Part shown: positions 23,150-35,300 of the stretch, piece after piece
How positions within the stretch are numbered: position 1 is the stretch's first letter
Layout: each line of letters starts with the position of its first letter
DNA from: Akebia trifoliata
Lineage: Eukaryota > Streptophyta > Magnoliopsida > Ranunculales > Lardizabalaceae
Direction: 5' to 3'
Assembly: GCA_017979445.1 (NCBI GenBank)
Contig: CM030711.1
Location: forward strand, 41,463,560 to 41,527,559
Length of the DNA stretch: 64,000 nucleotides
The notes under the pieces: generated by a model
Database searches by the model: none
What the model was told of the DNA's origin: nothing
Seen by the model: the letters and a program-made list of their open reading frames with translations, nothing else
Program-made: the position numbers and the translations under genes

Positions 23150-24960
23150 GGATGAGAGGTCGCTTGGAGTTCACGGAGGTCGGCTTCCAACTTAGTAGTC
23201 ATCTTCCTCTATTTCTCTAAGGCATCTTCCCATTCTTTCACATTCTTGTCCAGATGACGTTGAAGGTTAGCTCTTTGCTCTTCAAGGGCCTTGATATATA
23301 ATTCCTCTCTTCCCTCAACCTTCTTCTTTATTTGATCTAACCAACCTTCAAAAGCCAATAAGCTCTGGGTCAATTGATCTTGTAGGCCTTCGAACTTTTC
23401 TTGCAAACTTTTTATTTGACCTCGAAGGTCAAAATTCTCTTTTTTACTTCACCTCCAAAGAATACCGAGATGAACGAGTGCCCTTAAGTGCATTCGACCT
23501 ACCTCTAGCAAGGGCAAACAACTGTGATGAACCTGAAAAACGAAATCGATTAAGGAAATGCAGGTCGTGAGGATTTAAAGAATGTGGCAGAATAGATTAC
23601 CTTGGTCATTTATATATAAAGGTCATCCACAAAGGACACCAGATCCTTCTCTAGGAGGTCAGAAGTCAACTTCTTGTCAACAGGAAGAAGGCTTCCCTCC
23701 GGTAGTCCTCGAATAACTTTGGGGTCAGATAGAGTTGATGCATCAAGAGGGATCTTTAGCATCAAAGCCTTTTTCTTAGGGGGGACTTCTTGGGGGAGAA
23801 TACCCTCGAGTCCACGAACTCCTTCGATGGAAATGTCCGGGTGCGCAGAGGAATGAGTCTTTTTTTGCTTCTTGCTCTGATGATCAGAGCTAGAATGCGT
23901 AACCAAACTTGTTTGATCGCCACTTCCTGACTGAAAGCGCATTTGGAGCAGTGGGATGCTCAGGAAAGGATCAGTGGGGTGTAGGATAGATATGAGCACA
24001 TGAGAAGTCTCAAGAAGAGGGCATTTGCATGCGAAAAGTTTTCAGGTAATTAATTGAGAAGACATTTCTTCCTCGGATTCAGAGTTAGAGCTTCCGAGGG
24101 AAAATGAAAAAGAAGTGGTAGAGGAAAGAATAATGGTCTGGGAAGGACTAGAAGACCCTTTTCCCGATCGAAGAAGGGTGGTGAAAGGGAGGTAAGTTTG
24201 TCTCTAAATTCTTTGTCTTCGATAATGGATTCAAGGATGGAAGCAGAAAGCGGGGTTATTGTCTTTCACACCTACAAGAATCAAGACAACAAAGATAAAT
24301 TAGTCAGAGAATGGGTATGATTGGCGTACATAAAAAATGAGGAATATGTTTATCCCTACCAGTCCAATTAAAATAATGATTCTTAAGGGCAGGAATGGAT
24401 TGGCCCTCGGCATATTCCCACGAACCTGTGAGCTTGACCAGGTACAGGAACCATTCCTTGTCAGTCTCGGGTAATTGGAGCAATACCTATTGACTTTGTT
24501 TCTTCATCAGATAGAAAATTCGGAACGTTTGGGGGCGTTGGAGAGCTTGTACTAGGTCTGGATATCGACAATACCGAGATTTTGGTCATCAGAAAGATAG
24601 GTATTCATCAGCTCGATCATGAAGATCAAGTGGAAGAAGTTTCCCACCATCTAATCGCAAGCTTTATGATAGAAATTCAAAACTTCACGGGTCAGAAGGG
24701 ACATGGGGAGTTTGAGACCTACCTTAAACTGGCCCTAGAGGACAACGGTATTGTCCCTCTTCCAAGTTTCGTTAGGGTTTGGGAAATCGCACTATTCTGT
24801 AGCTACGAACTCCATAATGGAGCATGTAGCTCGGAATTCTTCCATGGATGGTCTCACAAGGGTGTAAGGTTTCTTGCCCATGGTGGTTTGGGGTTTCTTA
24901 ACAGAAAAAGTGCGGGGAAAATTTATAAAATAGATAGGGGAGAAAAGGTACCTTAAGCAC
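23150..24960 (-). pseudogene. Decayed antisense ORF of a Tat-type Ty3/gypsy element
   Basis: Three minus-strand pieces line up: about 24530-24880 (MGKKPYTLVRPSMEEFR, then FPNPNETW after a stop), 23610-23999 and 23209-23406. The last is rich in Glu, Lys, Gln and Leu and looks like a coiled coil. Stops and frame breaks separate them. Tat-lineage elements such as Grande carry an extra gene between pol and the 3' LTR, often on the opposite strand, and this position fits. I recognise it by position and by partial similarity only, so the product remains unknown. Confidence 0.55.
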
Positions 24961-25518
24961 AAAGGGGAAGAAAAAGGAAAAATTAATGGAACTTTGATCG
25001 GAAAAATCAGACAGAGAATGTTTTGAAGAAAATTCGACAATACTTCGATGCAAGAGACAGAGAAAAGTGGAAATGAGGAAGAAGAGGGTTGTATTTATAA
25101 AGGGATTATTGTCAAGATTGATGTTTAATCCAAGGGCTAGAGTTGCCTAGGTTGAAAAACACTTGATGGACTATTTTAGCCATCATTGTACCTTAAAAAC
25201 GAGGCGACTGAACACCACGTGCCCCATGCCAAGCTAATTCAAAAGCACCATGTGGAAAAAAACCAATCGTTCGGAAGGTCAAGCAAGAACATTTAATGCC
25301 TTATCATAATGAGGCGACGACTCAAGACTGCAGACCAGTCGAAGAAAGACATGTGGAGTAGCTAATAAAGATGTGCATTGGGAGCATATGACCAATTTAA
25401 TTTGTGTCGTTCCAGGTATTTGAGGTCATGAATTTTATAGTTCGGGTGCTAATCAAAATAGTCTTGCGAGAGTTCTTGGAAGGAAAAGATGCTTTTGACC
25501 TTCCGAGAGGGGGTATTT

Positions 25519-26075
25519 TGGAGGAATAAATTTGCAAGTCACAGAAATAATGACACGGGCTGGTAAATTGTTTGAGATATTAACTGATCCCTAGGTTTCG
25601 GCCTATTAACTATATCACTCATGTAGTTGAGGTTCCCAACTAGCCATTGTCGTTCGAGAAACGATCAAAGAGAATGATATCTCGGAAAAAGAGGGGAGCA
25701 GATTTCTGGATTCTTAGAATTTCAGCACAGTATGCTAAGAAATGTTCTAGTCTCAAGGATTCCCACGATTCTTATAAAAAAATAAAAGGAGATAAGATTA
25801 GAAACATGGAAGATAGAAACTCCTACTCTATAAATAAAAGAAAGAGTCACACCTAAAAATACGCAATTTTGACTCATAAAAACTTGATCAAATTTTCAGT
25901 GAGATCTAACTTAAGCATTAGAGGCTCTGTGTATTAGAGAATAGTGACGATTCAAAGAAGATTTTGCACACAGGAAAATGGAGATCTCGAGATGATCACA
26001 AGAATCGCCTCTACACAACCCAAGGCCCTAAAACTATAGTGGAGGATCTCTCACTGATCTATACATTTAAAAAAA
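25519..26075 (+). repeat. 3' LTR of the Tat-type Ty3/gypsy remnant
   Basis: A purine-rich tract (GAGAGGGGG, about 25505-25513) precedes a TG start at 25519. The body contains TATAAATA at 25829-25836, followed by AACTTAAGCATTAGAGGCTC, a block typical of Tat-lineage LTRs. The right end is not certain because no matching 5' LTR survives. It ends about 240 bp before the ARMC8-like start codon. Confidence 0.55.
25829..25836 (+). promoter_or_regulatory. TATA box of the retroelement LTR
   Basis: CTATAAATA stands in the LTR U3/R region and points towards the ARMC8-like gene, whose ATG is 480 bp downstream. It is a plausible source of an alternative transcript start. Confidence 0.45.
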
Positions 26076-26315
26076 AAAAAATGAGAACAGATCGTCAACT
26101 AAATGTCCAAATTCTCTTCAAAATGTCCAAAGGAGTTGAATTCGAAACTCAACTCCGGGAGCAGTGTATCCACATTCTCATGTGAATGAAGTTTTAAGGC
26201 TTCATTTACTTCAAAAATAACCCCTCGTTTTCTCTCCCTCCCCCTCTCTTACACACACGACGCGCTGTCCACACGTGTCAGGTGTGTGTCATTTTCCGTT
26301 GAGATTCCGGTGATA

Positions 26316-29300
26316 ATGCCTGCGTCAGCATCGACCAACCGTCCGGAAGATTTGATCGCTCGTCTGAGCTCTGGAGATGGAGAGTTGAAGCTAAAAGCCC
26401 TAAGAGAGGTGAAGAATCAGATCATCGGAAACAGAACCAAAAAGCTCTCTTACATCAAGCTCGGAGCCGTACCAAAAGTCGTCGGGATTCTCACCTCGTC
26501 CGGCGACTCCGATTACTCTCTCCTCATCCAATCCGCCGCCGCCATCGGAAGCTTTGCATGCGGTGTCGATGCTGGTGTTAAGGCCGTTCTTGATAGCGGA
26601 GCTTTCCCTCATCTATTTCGCCTTCTCTCCAATACAGATGATAAGGTAATATTGTGTGAAATTTGATTTTACATTGAAATGTTCTGTAACTTTACTTGAC
26701 AATTTGGGTAAATCAAGGGCGATGAACAATTTTCTTGTTTTTTAAGTTTTCCTTTTAAATTTTATGGTTTATTTTTAATTCTTATATGATCTTATCTCAC
26801 GAATTTTTGGAAAAACAAATTGAATGGAATGTTTCTTGATGGATTTATGTCAACCATCCATTAATCAAAGATTATAAGTGGTTGCCATTTTGTATAATTT
26901 GTACCATCGTTAGCACTCAATCATTGGGTGGGTTCTTCGTACATTTTGATTTATAGATACAATCTTAGTTACTTAATTACAGGCATGTGTCTTAATCTGG
27001 TACTTGAATCTATAGTCTTTGGCGTTATGATAAATGATCTATATTTCTCCATCTTTGAAGATTTTCCCTTCGATTGATGTTCCTTGTATCATGAAATTTA
27101 GCTTATAGTTCGTGTCAAATATGGGTGTGAATAATGCCTCAATGTCCTTTTGTTTTTTTAATGTAAACCAAAGAGGGGAGAGTAAATGTTCAAGCTTTTA
27201 GACGGTGGGACTCACTAGCTTTGTGCTCGATGAAATGAGTCAAACGTGAAAGAGAATAGAGAGTGAACTCCTTATTTGGTCTTCCCAATGTCATTGTTAC
27301 CGATTTATTTGTTTTTTCAGGTTGTGGACGCTGGCGCACGCTCCCTGAGAATGATTTTTCAATCCAAATTAGCTCCAAAATACGATTTCCATAAATATAA
27401 AGACATGGAGTTGCTTCTTTCACTTCTGAACAGTGAGAACGAAAATGTTACTGGATTGGGTGCAAGTATCATAACACATTCTTGTGAGAAAAGTGCAGAG
27501 CAGAAAGCCTTGTGTGATGCTGGGGTCTTACAAAGGCTTATCACTCTGCTTGAAGGTTCTCTAAATCAGAGAGAAGCAAGTTTAGATTCTCTAGCGGCAA
27601 TCCTCAAGAACAACTCTGAAGTCATTTCAAGCTTTGTGGCCATTGACGGTGGAAGAGCTTTGAGTACTCTAACCGAGTTAATGAAGGATAGGTATCCTCG
27701 GTCTAGACTACTGGCGTGCGTGTGCTTGATTGTTATAGGCCACACGTCTACTTGCTTCCTTCAGGACATAGGAGTAAAAACTAAATTGATATTGATATTA
27801 GTTGAGCTTCTTGAAGAACCGGATCGAGTTGGGGATGAAGTTCCATTTGCATTGGCAAATCTAATTGCAGATAAGGAGGATCTGCAAAAATTAGCGTTTG
27901 AAGTCAATGCTCTTGATAAACTTTGCAATTTCTTGCTTAAAGGAACGGTTCAGGTTAAACGTATGGAGGGAATTTTGTTGGCAATAGCTGAATTATGCTC
28001 AAAGCTGGAAAATTGCAGGTCCAGGTTCCTGGCATTGCAGGTTTGTTTCACACAATACATTTGCTTGGACTTGGTTTTTTTTTTTTCCCTTGCAATTTCC
28101 TTTTAAATTAAGGGTCTTTCTTAATGAAGCAAATCAGACATACCTCCCTATGATTAAAAAATCTAGACTTGTCTCCCTTGACTGTTGACTTTCGACTGAG
28201 TTTAAAGAGAAATGAAAAAATTACCTGTGCCTTTTATTTTATTTTAAGCATTATTTGTTTCGAGTGGGTGTGTAATTTTCATTTTCTGTTGAGACTTCAT
28301 CAAAGTCAATGGTCAATCGAGGCAATTGGGTTATTTTATTAGTGTAATCAAGAAGACCGAGGTCAAGGGAGGCATACCATCGGTTTGAAAACACAGGGTG
28401 TATCTCAAATATTCACCAAAACGTGGAGGGGTATGTCTAAATCACCCATTTCTGCATCTAGGAGGCAATTCTACTTTGCCTAATTAATGGGGGAGAGTAC
28501 TGAAAAAGTTTTTAAATAATCTTTCCTGCAATGTTCACTCTTCCCACTGAATTGGTTCAAATATATTTTGCTATGTTGACTTTGTAACTTATGATTGTTA
28601 CAGCACTGAGAAACATGGTTTTCTATCTTTTGATGTTAGATTGTATTTGATTCACATGTAGATACTTCAGTTATTTTGACTGGAACTATATATAAATTCA
28701 ACTTAAAGAGAAAAAAGACAGAATAATGAATTAAGGCCATTTTCCACGCCAAAAATGTGTGCAGCATACACCTCTTTCTTGAATCACAATTTTGAAAGTG
28801 AAGATCATTTCATCCTCCTCCTCTTTTACATTACAATTAGGTTCCCTAGCAGTTCCTAGTTTGAATTCTTCAACCTACACATGTTTGAATTTTGCCTGTA
28901 TAAACATTTTTTATTAGACAAGGCCCTCTCAGTAAACTAGGCTAAATGTAATGCTACCTTGCTAACAGGAGGTTTCATGCCACTATTCAGGTTAATGATT
29001 CCATTTAAGCTAGCAATTTCGTGCGGTAGTTTCTTATTTTGGACCACATGCCTTCATAATAACCTCCTTTGAGGCCAAACTTCTCTTTTTTTCTTGTCAG
29101 TTTATTAAAAATTTAACCTTATCACAAATGATGCTCCCTCACCTACAAAAAGAAAACAATAGAAGAAGAAAGGGTTAGCGTTACAGAAAGTTTATAATGC
29201 TGCTGCCTAAAAGCTTGGAGAATGTTCTTGCAAGAGTTTTATAGATCTAAAACTGGCTAGAAGAGAAATTGACACCAAAAGCATCTAAAAAGTCTTGTAG

Positions 29301-32300
29301 TATCTGTGGTTCAACTTTCAAATTCAAATGATCCCATGAGAGAATAAACCACTAAACTCCAATATGGAGGGATTTGAGTTTTGGATTCACACACTAGCTT
29401 CTATCATCAAAATATGGGCAAATATGCTAGCTTCCATAATCAAAATATGGGCCAGCTTGCTAAGTTGGTTAAAGTTTGTGAGGGTTAATACTAAAACATG
29501 GTTCAAAACTTCCTTCGGCTACTAATTACTTACCACCTACTTGCTTGCTTATCAAAAAAATAAATAAATACATAGGGGAAAAATGGTTGTGAGAGAAAAG
29601 GAAACCATTATCTTTCGGCAATATCACTCTTGGATTTTCTTTTCCATCTCTCTATCATGTCTTCTAAATTCCGTGTATAGTCTTGCTGCAACTTCCTGTA
29701 GGTTATTGTTGTTTTTTTGGTAACCGAATGGTGGTCATAATTAACTATTAGAGACATAATTAAGGTATGGTGTATCAACAGCCTGAAAGGGGTCTGCCAA
29801 GGTTTCAAATAGTCGAAGTGATGTGGATTGCATTCTTGATTGCCATAAACAGAGCATCAAAAGTTACAGATCAATGCAGAATAGAAATGGTGTCTAAAAC
29901 GATGGCATTAAATAGAAATGGAACATGTCATTGACTTGCCTGAGCTGATTAGATTGTCAGTCTCATTGTGATTCATGCTCGAATCTTGACTTCTATTTTA
30001 CATATGAAGTAGAGATTTCATTACTGGCCACTTTGTCACAAATGATGTGAAAATGTACTTCGAAGTTTGATATTTTTTTCAGGGACCATTTGATCATTGA
30101 CAATGTGGGGAGATATAAATTTCATAGGGTCATCAACCTTGAACCAATTTCTGTTATAGGAGTCTTCAAACCAAATAAGCTCATGTAGTATGTGACATGC
30201 TTCTATACTCAATCTCAACACTTGATTTGGTTCATTCTTGTGATGAACCGTGGAGACTATATGAACTGACTAACCACACCAACTGCATGTGAGATGTCTA
30301 GTCAAGTGGTTGTAAGGCAAATAAGTTTACCTACGAATCTACGGTACCTAACTGGTTCCTTAATGATCTCTCCTTGATCAAAGACCAATTTGAGTTTGGG
30401 ATCTATATGAGCATCAATTGGTTTGGATCCTAACAATCCAGTCTCCAATAAATCAATAATATGTTTTCGCGATGATGAATTTATTCCAACTCTAGATTTG
30501 TCTACTTCCATTCGTAGAAAGTATCAAAACCTTCCAAGGTCTTTAGTGTAGTAGTGATATTTTAGATGATGTTTAAGATTTTATATACCGTTTCTATCAG
30601 TACAAGTAACCACAATATGATCAACATATACTACCAATACAATTTGCTTACAACTCTGTCGAAAAATAATTGAATGATCTGTTTGGCTTCGACGAAGCTG
30701 ATATGAAATGAAAACTTCATTGAATCTTTCAAACCATGACAGTGAGGATTGCTTAAGGCCGTGCATTCCTTTTTTAAGCGATGTAATATATCCTTTGCAG
30801 ACTCCCCTTGAGAAACAAAACTTGGAGGCTGCTCCATATAGACTTTTGTAAATCACCATAAAGAAAGGGCATTCCAACTAGGGATACAATAACACTGACA
30901 GAGCTAAGCTTGGAAACTAGAGAAAACATCTGTTAATACTCAATCCCATTAGATTGAGAATCTCCCACTTGCACAATTGACTGTTTGAAAGTCCATTAGT
31001 GGTGAAGGAATATATGTACGGACCATGAGGGTGAGTATACTTTGTCACTATTAATCAAGCTTTCAAATGGCCAACTGTGCTATCTCAGAGATACTTAACA
31101 GTGTAGGCCCATGAACATCCAACAACACATTTGTTAGTAGGTAGATATGTGAGTTCTCATGAGGGATTAGAGTAACATGCAAACATATCCTTGGTCATAG
31201 CCTTTTTCTAGCCAATATGAGAAAGCACTTTTTGAAAGTACTGGAATAGAAATAAAAGACAATGTGATCATGGAAAGAAGGTGAAAACATTCTCAATACA
31301 ATTTGTGAAATGCGATGAGCAATACGAGAAATTAATGAGAAGAAAGATAAAAGATAAATATATTAATAAAAGTTATGAAAAAGGTTATAGACACATTAGA
31401 CATTTTTCTAAATTTCATTATTATTTTTTTGCAAAAAAAAAACACTATTTTCTATGCATGACTACGTGTTTCCACAAATAATTATACATGTAATAATGCT
31501 AAAAAGAAGTTCTAACCATTAACAAAACTTTTGAGCAAAATGACATACTATTGAAATTATAAACCATAACATCAAAGACATTATCATCAAATCCCACATT
31601 AAACAACATTTATGAACCAAATGACAAACAACCATAAAGCCACAAAAAATGTAGAACAAATTGCTTTAGAGAATAGAATTTTTATGGCTGAATCAACCTA
31701 TCCAGATCTTGTTGGGTTGACTCAGTCTGATCGGGTCAACCTAGTTTGACCAGCATAGCTCAGATTGACCAGGTTGGGTCCATACTCAACCCAATTTTGA
31801 TTTTAGTCCTATATGTTTAATCTATTTTAGTTTTAAGCAATTTAGAAGTTGTTTAGTTAGTTTCTATTTTAACTTTAAGAAGCTTCTATTTTGTCTAGTC
31901 TCTAATTTGTTTTTAGGTTTCTATTTTTTGACTAAATTCGTTTTCATTTTTTAAGATACAATTAGAATTTATTTTAGGTGTCCAAATTGAGTTCTAATAA
32001 GATTAAAAAGTTCGTAATATGTTATCGATAGATTAGAAAGTTACTTTTTAGTATTTTAGAAGATTTCTAAGTTGTTATTGATGAAGTTATCTATATGAGG
32101 AGCTTCAAAAACAAAATTCAATCAATTCAATAATCTACTAATAATGATGAACTAATTAAGTATTCTAACAGCTATGTTGGCACAAGCATGTTGATTGCTG
32201 CTTCTAAACCAAGATAGAATGAATTTAGAATATCCAAAGTTGCAATGTTACATTGTTACATATGAAAATAAGAGTTGCCATGTTTCCCCGGGACACTTCT

Positions 32301-35300
32301 ATCAGAACCCACGGATTTCATTACTTGGATTTTTAAATGCTAGCCAAGCCACAATCCTAGAAACTACTGCTGGCTGGCATCACCTAAATATTTGGTTTTC
32401 TCATAATATGCAATGATGGAAAGTGCAGACCTTAGTTGAAACTGCTCTAGAGAAAGAGGGAACTGGTGGAAGGTAGCTCAAGTTATGGTTCTTGATATGG
32501 ACCAGCCTTACATGGTGGATGCTCGTCACATTTGGTATCTTTGCTTATATCTTTAGCTGTTGTTTAAATAGTTAAGTACTCCATCCTAGAGAGACACAAA
32601 AGCACTATTGTATGTGGAAGATAACTTGCAGTCCCTTTAAAGATGATTCAAAGGTTGCAGTTTGAATACATTCATATTATTGCATTGCCACTTTACTTGC
32701 AGTTCTGCCTTATTTCTCTGCCAGTTGTATACATTTCTATTTGGGATAAGACTTTGATGATGGATTATATAGGTCTTGAACTTGGTGACTGATGCTCTAA
32801 AACATGATTGCGCTGAAGTGCGTACTGCGGCTTGCATCTGTTTAAGAAGTGTTACTCGGTCAGTTAAGGTTCGCAATAAGACTATTAATTTTATGATATT
32901 TAAAAGGTTTGATTTGGTGCTCTAGAGATTTTTCCTGATAGGATGTTCTTCAGAATTTGAGTGCAGGTCTTTTTATGAATGAAATATTTGTCACACCCTT
33001 GATTCAGCTTTTACATGACCCATCTACTTCAGTCCAGGTATGTGATAAACATCTCAATGATGAGCATATCCTATTCGAGTCTCCTGATTATCTCTAAATT
33101 TTTATTGCTTGTAAGGAAGATAGATAATCGCATCTCTTTTGTCTCTTAACCCGTTTGCTTTGATTCAGCTGTGTACGGAACCACATGGCCTCAGTGACCA
33201 AAATATGCGAATAAAAAGCTGGAAATAACTGGAAGTGTTTGTTGTCACAAATAATTTCTTAACAATTTTCTGAGCAATTAAATATAATCAAACATCGATA
33301 CCCAATAAGGTATGTGGGAATACATACAAATGCTAGATCCACCAAGATTCCTATTTTCTTTCTGAATTGAACCAAAATAATGACAGGGTTCATTTAAGTT
33401 GAACACATTCTTGGGTCTGACAAAGTGAATCCTCTTTCACCATTCAATTCTATCTAGAGCAGATGACCAAAGGTGAGCTTCCAGATTGGATGCTTCAAGC
33501 TTTGGGCATCATCATCCATTATCTTATTAAGAACAAAGAGATTGGGTAATTGCTTCTTCCATGGGTCTTTGCATCATATTCAAGTCACACCCCTCTTCCC
33601 AGTCTAGTCAATTTCTCACCTTATCTTGATAGGTTTGTTCTTGAACATAGACTTGAAATTTATTACTCCACTTGATATTCAATGGTTGCAATCAATGTTT
33701 TTAGACATTGAGGCGTGAGGCAAGGCTAGGCACTTAGCTGGTCAACGCCGGGAGGGGTAAGCTTCACACATGGACTTTTTAAATAAATAATATGTCGATA
33801 ACTTAATTAATGCTTAAGATAGTCACCACATATTTCAAGTTTCCAATTTTAATCCCTCACATTATATTTGAGTAAGAAGTAAATATTTTATATTATAATT
33901 GGAAGTTTATCTAGTAAATAACTATTTTACATTTATTTTAAAAATATAATTAAGTATTATTTAAAAAAAAATCTCTATATAATACTAAATATTGCCAAAA
34001 ACAATTTATGAATCAAATCCATTGAACAAATTTCTTTGCAAATATTATTGTTTCATGTTTGAATTTTTTTTAAAGGCTCCAATTATGTTGAATACCTGCA
34101 TCAAAAAATAAATAGAAGAGAAGAAAGAAGATTTAATATATATAGTTTTAGAAAAATGGGAAAAATAGGAAAAAAAAAAAAAAAGGTCAAGTGTGAGGCA
34201 CATATCTTGATCAAAAGGTTTAAGCCTCAATCATATGTCACATTGAGGTGTATGCCTTTTAAGCATCTATTGGTATTAAGTGCACACCTTAGCTGCTTTT
34301 ACATTTCTTTTGTGCACTGCAAAGCATTTTTAATGTGCCACACCATGTTGTGCATCTCAAGACATAAGCCTCACACGCCTTGAAAGACATGTTGCAATTT
34401 TATCTATTGGTTGAAGAACATGGTAACTCATGAAACACAGTTAAACAAGAGAAACTTGGATGGAAAACGAGAAAAAAAGGCCTACAAGAACAACTTGAGG
34501 ATGAGTTCTCTTCAAGAACACAATCCTAGTTAGAATCTTAGTAGATTCTTAATTCTAGTATGATTTGTTTCTATTTTCTAGTTTTAGTAGGATTTCTATT
34601 TCTATTTCATAATTATGTTAGGCATACAATTCCTTATTAGTTTCTAATTTGTTTTAAATTCATTTTTATTATTTAGGTTATAATTAGAAGTGCTTAAAAG
34701 TGTCCAATTTAAGTTCTAATAGGATTAGAAAGTTAGTGTTATGTTATAGATAGGTTAGGAACGTTAATTTTTAGTATTTTAGAAGAATTCTAAGTTGTTA
34801 TGATGGAGTTATCTATATAAGGAGCTCCAAATCTGAAAATAAAAACATATCAATTCAATTCTCTTTTACATTATCTTAATTATTTTTCAGTTCTTGGCTT
34901 TATTTCCTTTTAAGCTATTGCTTGTTTATCAATTGAATCTATTGATTCAGATAGATTTTTTGTGTTCCATTAAACACAATATCTTAATTCATATCGAATC
35001 TATGGATTCAAACACTTCCGCGGCGTCATTTTCTTATGAATCGATTGAGAAACAGTAAAAATAAGGAAAAAAAAGAAAGAAAGATTCAAATTCTTGTGAT
35101 GTGCTTTGATAAGAGTTTGAGAATGAGAATAGAAGAAGATATTAGAGAAACGTTGGGAGGAGTCAAATTAACTCCAACCCTAGCCACACAATGTATTGTA
35201 TATCATAACCAAATAACAAAAGAAAGAAAAGGACAATATTACTCCTTCTAATAATAACTTATTACTCCTTACAATGACGAAGGAGGGTTACTCTTCTCTG

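Noticed and set aside
24582..24956. 124-codon plus-strand frame
   Set aside because: It lies opposite the decayed antisense gypsy ORF, whose minus-strand reading has the more protein-like content.
30302..30877. Minus-strand reverse transcriptase pieces considered as a live gene
   Set aside because: Frame breaks, stops and YVDH in place of YVDD show it is dead.
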